Positions 6,019-14,566 are shown, counted from the first letter of the stretch. The stretch is 28,461 nt of DNA from an uncultured Butyricicoccus sp. (GCA_900544475.1 UQVU01000009.1:1-28461), one strand, 5' to 3'. Numbers and translations are program-made. The notes: generated by a model not told the origin, from the letters alone.

Positions 6019-7356
6019 ATGAAATCTGTTCGTATACTGCCCGTGCTGATGAGCCTCATGCTGCTTACAGGCTGCACCGTGCCGTCCGGCGACGAGCTGC
6101 TGGCGGCGCCGCGTCCCTCGAGCAACTACCAGACCCTTCAGGTCAAGCTCGAGGAGCTTCTGGCGTCGGGCGTTTCCTATACCACCCCGGCAGCGGGGGA
6201 AAACCGCTCGTCCGTGCAGCTGGTCGATTTAAACGGCGACGGCATCGAGGAGGCCATCACCTTTTTCCGTGGTGCGACCTCCTCGACGAGCAACGACTTC
6301 AAGGTTTATATCTATAAGAAAAAGGGCGACGACTACCTGTGCACCGGCTCCATTGCGGGCAAGGCGGCCGCCATTCAGTCGGTCGAGTACCCGACTATCA
6401 CCCCGGACGGCGGACGCGGCCTTGTGGTCACGTGGCAGCTCGCGGGCGGCGGCACGGGTGCGCTGACGATGTGCGACTTTGACGGCGACTGTGCGCCGCG
6501 CGTGCTGCTCGAAACCGACTACACCGCGCTCGAGCTTACCGACATGGACGGGGACGGCGCGAAGGACCTGCTGCTGCTCGCGACGAACGGCTTGGGCAAG
6601 CGCACCGCGCGGATGTATCACTACGCGAACGGCACGCTCAGCATGGCGGGCGAGGCGGCGGTGAGCGCCGGCACGGCGTCGGTCGAGCGCATGGAGGCCG
6701 GCCGCATCACGGACGGTCTGCCGGCGGTGTTCGCGGAGGAGAAAATGGCGTCGGGCGTTGGTCTGACGACCGATATTTTCGTTTACAGCGACGGCACGCT
6801 CACCAACCTCGCGCTTGACGGCGAGGACATCGCGAGCCGCAGTACCTACCGCCCGGTGCAGGTCTATGCCGCCGACATCAACAACGACGGCGTGATCGAG
6901 CTGCCGCGTGCGGTGCTCATGGCAGGCTACAAGGACGCGGCGGCGCATGACGCGCTTTATATGCTCGACTGGTACGCTTACGGTCTGGGCGCGACGCCTA
7001 CACAGGTCAGCACGACCTACCAGAGCGTTTCGGACGCATGGAGTCTGCGCATCGACCAGAGCTGGCACGACCGCATCACGGCGGTTAAGTCCACGGACGG
7101 GGGACTGAGCCTTGTTTCCTTTTACGAATACTGCGGCGAGGGGCAGAACCCCATCGCGCTGTTCAACGTCTACTGTGTCACGGGTTCCTCGCGCGAATAC
7201 TACGCGGGGCGAAGCGACCTTATTCAGCTCGGGGAGACCGCGCAGGCCGTGTATTTCGCGAAAATTCCGGACGGCGCCCAGACCGGCACGCTGAAGATGA
7301 GCGCGGAGGAAATCACCGCGCGGTTCTCGCTCGTCAAGCAGGCGTGGAATAACTGA
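6019..7356 (+). CDS. Secreted lipoprotein with VCBS/FG-GAP-like Asp motifs
   Basis: This 445-residue lipoprotein has a signal peptide ending in the lipobox LLTGC with Cys19, so it should be anchored on the outer face of the membrane. At least four calcium-loop-like motifs recur: DLNGDGIEE near residue 73, DFDGDC near 154, DMDGDGAKD near 175 and DINNDGVIE near 290. They resemble the DxDxDG loops of FG-GAP/VCBS beta-propeller proteins and suggest a repeated fold, possibly calcium-stabilised. The ATG at 6019 has GGGAG seven bases upstream; the frame is open back to 5836 but lacks a signal sequence there. It precedes a response regulator gene by 24 bp and may be an accessory sensor for that system. 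No enzymatic motif is visible. Confidence 0.85.
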   Translation: MKSVRILPVLMSLMLLTGCTVPSGDELLAAPRPSSNYQTLQVKLEELLASGVSYTTPAAGENRSSVQLVDLNGDGIEEAITFFRGATSSTSNDFKVYIYKKKGDDYLCTGSIAGKAAAIQSVEYPTITPDGGRGLVVTWQLAGGGTGALTMCDFDGDCAPRVLLETDYTALELTDMDGDGAKDLLLLATNGLGKRTARMYHYANGTLSMAGEAAVSAGTASVERMEAGRITDGLPAVFAEEKMASGVGLTTDIFVYSDGTLTNLALDGEDIASRSTYRPVQVYAADINNDGVIELPRAVLMAGYKDAAAHDALYMLDWYAYGLGATPTQVSTTYQSVSDAWSLRIDQSWHDRITAVKSTDGGLSLVSFYEYCGEGQNPIALFNVYCVTGSSREYYAGRSDLIQLGETAQAVYFAKIPDGAQTGTLKMSAEEITARFSLVKQAWNN

Positions 7357-7380
7357 AAACAATAAGGGAGGATTACATCC

Positions 7381-8070
7381 ATGAAACGCAGGATACTGGT
7401 TCTTGAGGATGAAGAAAACATCCGCTCCTTTCTGGTGCTCAATCTGAAAAGAGCGGGATACGAAGTGATCGAGGCCGAGACCGGCGAGGAGGCACTCGAA
7501 AAATACCGTGCAAACACGGATATTTCGGTCGCGATTTTAGACGTCATGCTGCCGGGCATCGACGGCTACGAGGTCTGCCGCGCGATGCGCGCCGAGGGTT
7601 ATCAGGCGGGCGTCATCATGCTGACCGCACGCACGCAGGAGGCGGACAAGGTAAACGGCCTGATGAACGGTGCGGACGACTACGTGACCAAGCCGTTTTC
7701 GGTCGTGGAGCTGGCGGCGCGGGTAGACGCGCTGTACCGCCGCGTTTCGGGTTCGCCGTTCGCGGAGGAGGACGTCATCAAGTCCGGCCCGTTCAAGCTC
7801 AATCTGCGTGCGCGCGAGGTACTGAAGAACGGGCGCAAGATCGAGCTGACGCAGATTGAATACGGTTTGCTCAAGGCGTTCATGGAGAACATCGGCAAGG
7901 CGCTGTCGCGCGACGAGCTGCTTGAGATGGTGTGGGGCCATCACTATGTCGGCGAGCTGAAGATTGTGGACGTCAACATCCGCAGACTCCGCATCAAGAT
8001 CGAGGACGACCCGGCCGAGCCGCACCATATCGTGACCGTCAGGGGATACGGATACATGTGGGAGGGGTAA
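7381..8070 (+). CDS. OmpR/PhoB-family response regulator
   Basis: This 229-residue response regulator has a receiver domain (1-120) with acidic pocket Glu9/Asp10, phosphoacceptor Asp54 in ILDVMLPG, Thr82 and Lys104 in VTKPF. A winged-helix effector domain (about 130-229) ends in the typical RLRIKIEDDP and TVRGYGYMWEG pattern. It binds DNA when phosphorylated, presumably by the kinase encoded at 8549. A GGGAGG site precedes the ATG. The kinase gene is not immediately adjacent: 478 bp of hairpin-rich, repetitive DNA separate the two, which is unusual for such a pair. Confidence 0.95.
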   Translation: MKRRILVLEDEENIRSFLVLNLKRAGYEVIEAETGEEALEKYRANTDISVAILDVMLPGIDGYEVCRAMRAEGYQAGVIMLTARTQEADKVNGLMNGADDYVTKPFSVVELAARVDALYRRVSGSPFAEEDVIKSGPFKLNLRAREVLKNGRKIELTQIEYGLLKAFMENIGKALSRDELLEMVWGHHYVGELKIVDVNIRRLRIKIEDDPAEPHHIVTVRGYGYMWEG

Positions 8071-8080
8071 ACCCTCTTCT

Positions 8081-8346
8081 TATAGGGGGGACTCCGTCCC
8101 CCCTATATACGAAAAAAGTTCCGAGGAAACTTTTTTCGATACCCCCCTCGCCCCTGCACGGCAGGGGCGGCTCGGGACACCGTGTCCCGAGGCAGAGGTA
8201 AAAAAGTCCGGCAGAGCTGGACTTTTTTGGGGAATTTTATGCGGCCTGCTGCGGCAGGCCTGTCCTGCCTGTTCCGGCGCTTCTCGCCGGAATGCGGCAG
8301 GAAATTGCGCGCTCCGCGCGCTCTCGCTGCGTGCGCTTTGCGCACG
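8081..8346. repeat. Array of nine consecutive perfect hairpins
   Basis: Nine non-overlapping inverted repeats follow one another in 266 bp. Stems are 8081-8092/8096-8107, 8110-8120/8128-8138, 8150-8157/8161-8168, 8171-8179/8183-8191, 8200-8209/8219-8228, 8243-8249/8254-8260, 8272-8279/8285-8292, 8307-8312/8316-8321 and 8330-8336/8340-8346. Stem sequences differ from each other, so this is not a simple tandem repeat. Two have A6/T6 outer stems (AAAAAAGTT and AAAAAAGTCC), like the A-rich stems of the dispersed element at 5050-5263. It lies between the response regulator and histidine kinase genes and could terminate, attenuate or protect the transcript. Confidence 0.85.
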
Positions 8347-8384
8347 GACGCTCGGATGGACGGGAGATTATATGAGCGGCACTT

Positions 8385-8487
8385 ACAGGACAGACATATG
8401 TTATCTGGACTGCACCCGTAGGGCAGACACGTATTATCTGGACTGCACCCGCAAGACAGGCATATGCTATCTGGACTGCACTCGTAG
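8385..8487 (+). repeat. 33-bp tandem repeats
   Basis: Two full 33-bp units (8401-8433 and 8434-8466) and one partial unit (8467-8487) share the core TTATCTGGACTGCACCCG; the piece before 8401 is the tail of a further degenerate unit. The core recurs in reverse at 25345-25357. Because 33 is divisible by three, both strands stay open as 11-residue repeats, which explains spurious reading frames here. The last unit runs straight into the 28-bp palindrome at 8483. Confidence 0.8.
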
Positions 8488-8510
8488 GGCGGGGTGACCT
8501 CACCCCGCCG
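8483..8510. repeat. 28-bp REP-like palindrome, copy 1
   Basis: It starts CGTAGGGCGGGGTG and ends CACCCCGCCG, so a GGCGGGGTG arm pairs with CACCCCGCC. The same element, with matching flanking TAG, occurs at 18653-18680 (reverse orientation) and 25249-25276. The arms carry compensating changes in the 18653 copy. Confidence 0.8.
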
Positions 8511-8548
8511 CACTTCCGCTTTAATTTACTGGAAAGGTCACTTCCTTT

Positions 8549-10078
8549 ATGACAAATCGCAAGCAACGTAAAAAGCCGGCACCGCCGCCGCAGACGGAAA
8601 CGCCTAAGGTGCTGCACTCGCCGGGCGGTATTCGCGGCCGCTGGATGATGAACTCGCTCTCGTTCGTGCTCGTTATCCTTGCGGCGGTCATGATACTGAT
8701 TTCGGTCGGCGTTTCGGGGTATTACTACGCGACCGTGCGCGACAATCTGGTATCGCGGGCGGTCACGGCGTCGGACACCTTCCGCAAATACTTCACCGAC
8801 ACCTACGACCAGTTCTACACGCAGGCGGAGTCCACCGTCACCACGTTTCAGGAGCAGAACAAGCTCGAGCAGCAGTTCCTTGACGCGAACGGCCGCATTC
8901 TGCTGTCCACCTCGGGATTATCGGGCAGCGGTCTGGCCTCGACCGAGGACGCCACGCAGGCGCTCACGAGCCAGAAAACCTCGGTGTTCACCGGCAGAGA
9001 TCCTCTCTCGGACGAGCGGGTCATGAGCGTGACCGCGCCCCTGCTGTCCTCGCGCGGCGACCTCATCGGCGGCGTGCGCTTCATCACCTCGCTCCGCGTG
9101 GTCGAGCGGCAGATCTGGCTTATCGTCGGCGTGTCGCTGCTCGCGTGTCTGGTGTTCCTGATCTTCGTCGTCGCGTCCAACAGCTACTTTATCCGCTCCA
9201 TCGTGGACCCGGTTCTCAAAATCAACAACATTGCCAAGGAAATCGCGGCGGGACGCTACGGCGTGCGCCTGCAAAAGACCTATGACGATGAGATAGGCGA
9301 GCTGTGCGACACGATAAACTATATGTCGGACGAGATAAACCGCGCCGAGCGCATGAAGAACGACTTCATTTCCTCGGTATCGCACGAGCTGCGCACGCCG
9401 CTCACCGCCATCGGCGGCTGGAGCGAAACGCTTCTCGCGGGCGGCGGCGAGGACCCCGAGGAGGTCATGCAGGGTCTGACCATCATCCAGAAGGAGTCTA
9501 ACCGCTTAACACGCATGGTAGAGGAGCTCTTGGACTTCGCGCGTATCGAGTCCGGCCGCATGAAGCTCGAGGTCGAAACCTTCGACCTGTCCATCGAGCT
9601 GTACGAGGCGGTCTATATGTACGAAAATCTGCTCCAGAAGAGCGGCATCCGCCTGAACTACGATGAGGACGTTGAGGCGAACTACTTCGTCAACGGCGAC
9701 CGCCACCGCATGAAGCAGGTATTCCTCAACATTCTGGACAACGCCGCGAAATACGGCGCGGACGGCAAGCGCATCGACATCACGCTGGGGCGCGACGGGG
9801 GCAAGCTCGTGGCGACCGTGCGTGACTACGGTCAGGGCATACCCGAGGCTGAGCTGCCGTTCGTCAAGGAGAAATTCTATAAAGGCTCGTCCAAGCAGCG
9901 CGGCAGCGGCATCGGTCTGGCTGTGACCGAGGAAATCGTAACGCTGCACGGCGGCACCATCGACATCGCCTCCACCGTGGGCGAGGGCACGACCGTGACC
10001 GTCACCCTGCCGTCCGCGAAGGCGGAGCAGGCGCTCGGCATCACGGGCACGCCGCCCCGCACCGAGGAAGAACCGTAA
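8549..10078 (+). CDS. Membrane sensor histidine kinase
   Basis: This 509-residue kinase has a transmembrane helix at about 36-60, an extracytoplasmic sensor region at about 61-188 that looks like a single Cache/PAS-type fold, and a second helix at about 189-213. A HAMP linker (about 214-266) follows, then HisKA with phosphoacceptor His279 in SVSHELRTPL, and a HATPase domain with N-box NILDNAAKYG (394-403), G1 DYGQG (426-430) and G2 GSGIGLA (452-458). It should phosphorylate the regulator encoded at 7381. The AAAGG site is 11 bases upstream of the ATG, a weak spacing. No promoter is evident in the repetitive DNA before it. The ligand is unknown; the two lipoproteins in the cluster are candidates for presenting it. 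Confidence 0.95.
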   Translation: MTNRKQRKKPAPPPQTETPKVLHSPGGIRGRWMMNSLSFVLVILAAVMILISVGVSGYYYATVRDNLVSRAVTASDTFRKYFTDTYDQFYTQAESTVTTFQEQNKLEQQFLDANGRILLSTSGLSGSGLASTEDATQALTSQKTSVFTGRDPLSDERVMSVTAPLLSSRGDLIGGVRFITSLRVVERQIWLIVGVSLLACLVFLIFVVASNSYFIRSIVDPVLKINNIAKEIAAGRYGVRLQKTYDDEIGELCDTINYMSDEINRAERMKNDFISSVSHELRTPLTAIGGWSETLLAGGGEDPEEVMQGLTIIQKESNRLTRMVEELLDFARIESGRMKLEVETFDLSIELYEAVYMYENLLQKSGIRLNYDEDVEANYFVNGDRHRMKQVFLNILDNAAKYGADGKRIDITLGRDGGKLVATVRDYGQGIPEAELPFVKEKFYKGSSKQRGSGIGLAVTEEIVTLHGGTIDIASTVGEGTTVTVTLPSAKAEQALGITGTPPRTEEEP

Positions 10079-10098
10079 ACCCGCAAAAGGAGAAACCT

Positions 10099-11031
10099 AT
10101 GTCAACCAAGAAAACAACCATCGGCGGACAGGCCATCATCGAGGGCATCGTCATGAAGGGCCCGAAAAAGACCTGCACCGTCGTGCGCAAGGCCGGCGGC
10201 GAGCTGGTCACCAAGACCGAGGACGCACATCACCCCTCGGCGTTCTGGCGTCTGCCCGTTCTGCGCGGCGCGTACACACTGTTCACCGCGATGAAGGACG
10301 GCATTGTTGCCATCAACTACTCGGCGGAGTTCTTCGAGGACGAGGAAATCGAGGAGGAGCCGTCGGGGTTTGAAAAGTGGCTCGAAGCGAAGTTCGGCTC
10401 GGAAAAGCTGAACAAGATGATTCTCGGTCTGTCCACCGTCATCGGCATCGCGCTGCCGGTCGGCCTGTTCCTGCTGCTGCCGAGCTTTCTCGGCGGCTTC
10501 GTTCCGAAAAACTGGGGCGTTCTGGCGCGGAACGTGCTCGAAGGCATCGTGCGCATCGTCATTTTCCTGATGTTCATGTGGTCGGTGTCGCATATGAAGG
10601 ACATCCGCCGCACGTTCGAGTATCACGGCGCGGAGCACAAGACGATTTTCTGCTACGAGGCAGGGGAGGAGCTGACCGTGGAGAACGTCCGTAAGCAGCA
10701 GAAATACCACCCCCGCTGCGGCACGAGCTTCATGTTTGTGCTCATCATCATCGCGACCATCGTTTCGTCCATCGTTTTTTCGATCGTCGAGGTCACGAAC
10801 CCGTTCCTGCGCATGCTTGCGCACCTTATCCTGCTGCCGCTCGTTGTCGGCATCAGCTATGAGTTCAACCGCTATGCGGGCCGCTCGGAGAGCGTTATCT
10901 CGCGTGCGCTGCGCTGGCCGGGCCTGATGATTCAGCACCTGACGGTATTTGAGCCGGACGACTCGATGATCGAGGTAGCTATCACCGCCATGAAGGAAGT
11001 CATTCCGGACGACGGTTCGGACGAATGGTAA
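10099..11031 (+). CDS. DUF1385 (YqhQ-like) membrane protein
   Basis: This 310-residue protein belongs to the DUF1385/YqhQ family. It has the N-terminal GGQAIIEGIVMKGP signature (9-22), HGAEHK (176-181) and HPRCGTS (204-210), all conserved in the family, with four predicted membrane helices at about 106-132, 146-165, 211-232 and 236-254. Its molecular role is not established. In many Firmicutes it is encoded beside prmC and prfA; here prmC is 8 kb away on the other strand and this gene lies between the kinase and pgeF. An AAAGGAG site precedes the ATG. Its stop codon overlaps the Shine-Dalgarno site of pgeF. Confidence 0.9.
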   Translation: MSTKKTTIGGQAIIEGIVMKGPKKTCTVVRKAGGELVTKTEDAHHPSAFWRLPVLRGAYTLFTAMKDGIVAINYSAEFFEDEEIEEEPSGFEKWLEAKFGSEKLNKMILGLSTVIGIALPVGLFLLLPSFLGGFVPKNWGVLARNVLEGIVRIVIFLMFMWSVSHMKDIRRTFEYHGAEHKTIFCYEAGEELTVENVRKQQKYHPRCGTSFMFVLIIIATIVSSIVFSIVEVTNPFLRMLAHLILLPLVVGISYEFNRYAGRSESVISRALRWPGLMIQHLTVFEPDDSMIEVAITAMKEVIPDDGSDEW

Positions 11032-11042
11032 GGAGGAGAACC

Positions 11043-11843
11043 ATGCACCCGTCTATGCATCGGAACGAGCGCGGCTCGTTTGTCTACTATACCTGCGACC
11101 GTCTGCCGGTCCGCCACGCCTTCACCACGAAGTTCGGCGGCGTGAGCCGGGGCGACTGCGAAAGCCTCAATCTCGGCTTCAACCGCGGCGACGAGCGGGA
11201 AAACGTCTATGAAAACTACCGTCTGATGGCCGAGGGACTCGGTATGGACGAAAAGCGCATCACCATGACCCGGCAGATCCACGACACGCAGATTTCGGTC
11301 GTGACTGAGGACAAAGTCGGCATGGGTCTGCATCAGCCGATGGCGTGGGAGTCGGACGCGATCGTGACCGCGCTGCCCGAAACGCCGCTCTGCGGTTTTT
11401 ACGCGGACTGCGTGGTGACGCTCTTTTACGACCCCGCGACCCGTACCGCAGGCGTGGCGCACGCCGGCTGGCGCGGCATGGCGGCAGGTATCCTGCCGAA
11501 AACCGTGGACGTCATGGCGGAAAAGCTCGGCACAAAACGCGAAAGCCTCATCGCCGTGCTCGGCCCGTCCATCCGGCAGGAGTGCTTCGAAACCGACGCA
11601 GATGTTCCCGAGGCGATGGAGCGCCTGATGGGTGAGCGCGTTCATCCGTTTATCGCGGAAAAGGGCGTCAAGTTCCATGTGGATTTACAGGGCATCGGCG
11701 TGCGTTTGCTGACGGACGCGGGACTCCGCCCGGAGAACGTCATCGACAGCGGCATCTGCACCAAATGCCATGCGGACGAGTTCTGGTCGCACCGCGCGAC
11801 CCACGGACACCGCGGCGTGCAGGGCGGCATCATATGCCTGTGA
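11043..11843 (+). CDS. pgeF: PgeF/YlmD laccase-domain protein (purine nucleoside phosphorylase-like)
   Basis: This 266-residue protein is of the YfiH/YlmD family (Cu-oxidase_4 fold), known as peptidoglycan editing factor PgeF and reported to act on purine nucleosides. The metal-site residues are His80 in QIHDTQI, Cys123 in YADCV and His140 in HAGWRG. GPSIRQECFE and the C-terminal ICTKCHADEFWSHR region also fit. The ATG at 11043 is used because TAAGGAGGAG lies just upstream, overlapping the previous stop; the in-frame ATG at 11025 would lie inside the preceding gene. The next lipoprotein start follows 11 bp after the stop. Normal length, no missing metal ligand. Confidence 0.9.
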   Translation: MHPSMHRNERGSFVYYTCDRLPVRHAFTTKFGGVSRGDCESLNLGFNRGDERENVYENYRLMAEGLGMDEKRITMTRQIHDTQISVVTEDKVGMGLHQPMAWESDAIVTALPETPLCGFYADCVVTLFYDPATRTAGVAHAGWRGMAAGILPKTVDVMAEKLGTKRESLIAVLGPSIRQECFETDADVPEAMERLMGERVHPFIAEKGVKFHVDLQGIGVRLLTDAGLRPENVIDSGICTKCHADEFWSHRATHGHRGVQGGIICL

Positions 11844-11854
11844 GGAAACGCTGT

Positions 11855-13627
11855 ATGAGCTGGAAAAAATGTGCGCTCGCGGCCGTGCTGGCGGGGTTGT
11901 GCCTGCTTTCGGGCTGCACCCTGCCCGGCAGACAGCAGGACGACACGCCGCGCGACACGGTTGATGTTTCCGATGCGTATTTCGGTCTGGCGTGGTACAA
12001 AAACGGCACGCTCAACCCCGTGACCGACACGGACAGCGTAAACGCCATGCTGCGCGAGGCGTTGTACGAGGGTCTGTTTGAGCTGACAAGTGACTTTACA
12101 CCGCAGAACGTGCTCTGCGAGGGGTACAGCGGCGATGGCACGACCTTTACCTTTACCCTCAAGCAGGGCGTGAAGTTCTGGTCGGGGCAGACGCTCACCG
12201 CGGACGATGTGATTGCAAGCTACCGCGCGGCGATGGATAACGCTTCCTCGCCCTACCACAGCCGTCTGGCCGAGGTGCAGAGCATCGAAAAGGCCGGGAC
12301 GTATCAGGTGCGTATCGTGCTTTCCTCGCCGAACGCGGCTTTTCCGCGCCTGCTCAATATCCCGATTTACCGGGAGGGGAGCGCGGACAGCGGCAGCTTC
12401 GCGGACGGCACCGGCCCGTATGTGCCGGTCGAGAACGGAAGCGTGTGCACGCTCGAAAAGAACGAAAACTGGCACGGCGGCTTTCTCGGCACGATACGCC
12501 ATATCACGCTTGTCGGCATCACGCGCGCGGACGCGGCGGAAACCAGCTTCCGCACGGGCGATGTTTCGGTGCAGCGCAGCGCCCGCATCGCGGCGGACGA
12601 CAAGGCGACTGTCATCGGCGGCGCGGTCGACACGCTGCAAACACCGAGCACGGCGCTGCACTATATCGGCATCAATCACGCAAACGAGCAGCTGAAAAAC
12701 GCAAATGTCCGCCGGGCGCTTTCCGCCGCCCTCGGCCGCCGCTCGCTCTGCGACACCCAGCTTCAGACCTTCGCCGACCCGGCGGTTCTGCCGGTCAATC
12801 CGCAGCAGCAGGTTTCGGGCGTTTCGCTCTCGACCGATGCGGATGTTGCCGGGGCGTATGCGCTGCTGCACGGGGACGAGAGTGCCGAAAACACCTCGGA
12901 TACTTCGGACGGCACTTCGCAGGACACCGCAAAGACCGATGCTTCCGCCGAGGACATCACGATTTACTACGCTGACGACGGCACGCCTCTGACCGACGGG
13001 GACGGCTACTATATCGACGAGGACGGCGACCGCGTGCTGAACGCCGACGGCGAGCCGGTGCTCGACCCGTCCGCCGGAGCATCGGATACGGAGGACGCGC
13101 CCCAGACCGATGCCGCCGGGGAGAAAATCACGCTGTCGCTTCGGCTGCTCGTCAACTCGGACAACGCCTTCAAGGTCGCCGCCGCCGAGCAGCTCGCCGC
13201 CTCGTGGAACGCCATCGAGGGCGTCAGCGTCACGGTCGAGCAGGCGGATTACGCGGCCTGTGTCGAGCGCATCAAGGAGGGCTCGTTTGACCTCTACTAC
13301 GGCGAAACGCGGCTGATGCCGGACTTCGACCTGCGTCCGCTCCTCATGACGGGCGGCAGCCTGAACTTCGGCGGATACAGCAGTCCCGACATGGAGAGCA
13401 CGCTTCTCGCGGCACGCAAGAGCGGCGACATGAGCGCGTTCTACAAGCAGTTCGCGGAGGAAATGCCGTTTATCCCGATTGCGTTCGAGCGAAACCAGGT
13501 CGTTATCCGCAAGAATCTTGTCGGCGGCTTCGCGCCCGCTCCATACAACGTGTTCCTCGGCCAGCAGAACTGGACGCGCGTCTATGCCTCGGAGAGCGAC
13601 GCCGCGACAGACGGCGAAACACAATAA
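11855..13627 (+). CDS. Family 5 solute-binding lipoprotein with an acidic insertion
   Basis: This 590-residue protein is an extracellular solute-binding protein of the oligopeptide/dipeptide (SBP_bac_5) type. The lipobox LLSGC with Cys21 anchors it. The N-terminal lobe shows LTPDFTP-like, FTFTLKQGVKFWSGQTLTADDVIASY and YIGINHAN patterns, all typical. Residues about 338-425 are not normal for the family: an Asp/Ser/Thr-rich linker (about 342-368) and then four short DG-x-x-V/L repeats (DGTPLTD, DGYYIDE, DGDRVLNA, DGEPVLDP). After this the second lobe resumes. No permease or ATPase gene is in the window. The ATG at 11855 has GAGGAA seven bases upstream; ATG 11834 lies inside pgeF. It may bind a ligand for sensing, or serve a transporter encoded elsewhere. 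Confidence 0.88.
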   Translation: MSWKKCALAAVLAGLCLLSGCTLPGRQQDDTPRDTVDVSDAYFGLAWYKNGTLNPVTDTDSVNAMLREALYEGLFELTSDFTPQNVLCEGYSGDGTTFTFTLKQGVKFWSGQTLTADDVIASYRAAMDNASSPYHSRLAEVQSIEKAGTYQVRIVLSSPNAAFPRLLNIPIYREGSADSGSFADGTGPYVPVENGSVCTLEKNENWHGGFLGTIRHITLVGITRADAAETSFRTGDVSVQRSARIAADDKATVIGGAVDTLQTPSTALHYIGINHANEQLKNANVRRALSAALGRRSLCDTQLQTFADPAVLPVNPQQQVSGVSLSTDADVAGAYALLHGDESAENTSDTSDGTSQDTAKTDASAEDITIYYADDGTPLTDGDGYYIDEDGDRVLNADGEPVLDPSAGASDTEDAPQTDAAGEKITLSLRLLVNSDNAFKVAAAEQLAASWNAIEGVSVTVEQADYAACVERIKEGSFDLYYGETRLMPDFDLRPLLMTGGSLNFGGYSSPDMESTLLAARKSGDMSAFYKQFAEEMPFIPIAFERNQVVIRKNLVGGFAPAPYNVFLGQQNWTRVYASESDAATDGETQ

Positions 13628-13654
13628 CCACCCGCACTTTCAAAGGAAACCGAT

Positions 13655-14560
13655 ATGCAGGATACAAAGAACAATCATCGCTTGCAGGGACACCTGCTCG
13701 GCGCGTTCAGCGTGCTCGTCTGGGGCACGACCTTCGTCGCCACCAAGGTGCTGCTGCGCACCTTTTCGCCCATTGAAATCATGGTCGCGCGGTTTGCGCT
13801 CGGCTTTCTCGCGCTGCTTGTCGCCGGGCGCGGTCTCATGCGCCCGAAGGAGAAGTGGCACGAGGTGCTGTTCGCGGCGGCGGGGCTTTCCGGCGTAACG
13901 CTGTATTTTCTGATGGAGAATATCGCGCTGACCTATATCTCCGCCTCGCTTGTCGGCGTAATCGTGGCGGCGGCGCCGCTGTTCACCGCGCTCATCGCGG
14001 CGGCGGTGCTGAAGGAAAAGCTGTCGCGGTGGTTCTTCCTCGGCTTTGTCTGCGCCATGGCAGGCGTGGCGCTCGTGTCGCTCGCCGGGGTGAGCGAGCT
14101 GCATTTCAGCCCGACCGGCGCGCTGCTGACCATCGGCGCGGCGCTCGTCTGGGGCATCTACTCGGTCATCGTCCGCGTGCTCGGCACGATGGGGTATCAG
14201 ACCGTTCCGCTGACCTGCCGCATTTTCGGCTACGGCCTGCTGTTCCTGCTCATCCCGGCCGGAATCGAGGGCCTGCCTGCGGGAATCGTGGCGTGGGGCA
14301 CGCCGGTGCATCTCGCGAACCTGCTGTTTCTCGGCCTGCTCGCGAGCGCGACCTGCTTTGTGACATGGAACCGCGCGGTCTTTCTTCTGGGGCCGGTGCG
14401 CACGAGCGTTTACATCTACGCCTCGCCCGTTATCACCATCATTGCGTCCGCGCTTGTCCTGCACGAAACCATGACGCCGGTGATGTGGCTCGGTACGGCG
14501 CTTGCGCTCGGCGGCCTGATGCTGAGCGAGAAAAAGCCGAAGAATGCCGAAAAAACGTAA
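13655..14560 (+). CDS. EamA/DMT-superfamily transporter
   Basis: This 301-residue protein has about ten hydrophobic helices in two EamA repeats (about 12-145 and 155-295). The opening GAFSVLVWGTTFVATKVLL and the second-half LVWGIYSVIVR are typical of drug/metabolite exporters of the RhaT/EamA group. Substrate unknown. An AAAGGA site lies seven to eight bases before the ATG. It follows the solute-binding lipoprotein by 27 bp and is the last gene before a strong terminator, so it closes the long plus-strand cluster. Confidence 0.92.
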   Translation: MQDTKNNHRLQGHLLGAFSVLVWGTTFVATKVLLRTFSPIEIMVARFALGFLALLVAGRGLMRPKEKWHEVLFAAAGLSGVTLYFLMENIALTYISASLVGVIVAAAPLFTALIAAAVLKEKLSRWFFLGFVCAMAGVALVSLAGVSELHFSPTGALLTIGAALVWGIYSVIVRVLGTMGYQTVPLTCRIFGYGLLFLLIPAGIEGLPAGIVAWGTPVHLANLLFLGLLASATCFVTWNRAVFLLGPVRTSVYIYASPVITIIASALVLHETMTPVMWLGTALALGGLMLSEKKPKNAEKT

Positions 14561-14566
14561 AAAGAT

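Noticed and set aside
8385..8487. CRISPR array
   Set aside because: The 33-bp units are contiguous with no unique spacers, and no cas genes are present.
8103..8617. Minus-strand frames with 11-residue Cys- or Val-rich repeats
   Set aside because: They arise from the 33-bp DNA repeats, have no ribosome site, and overlap hairpins and the kinase start.
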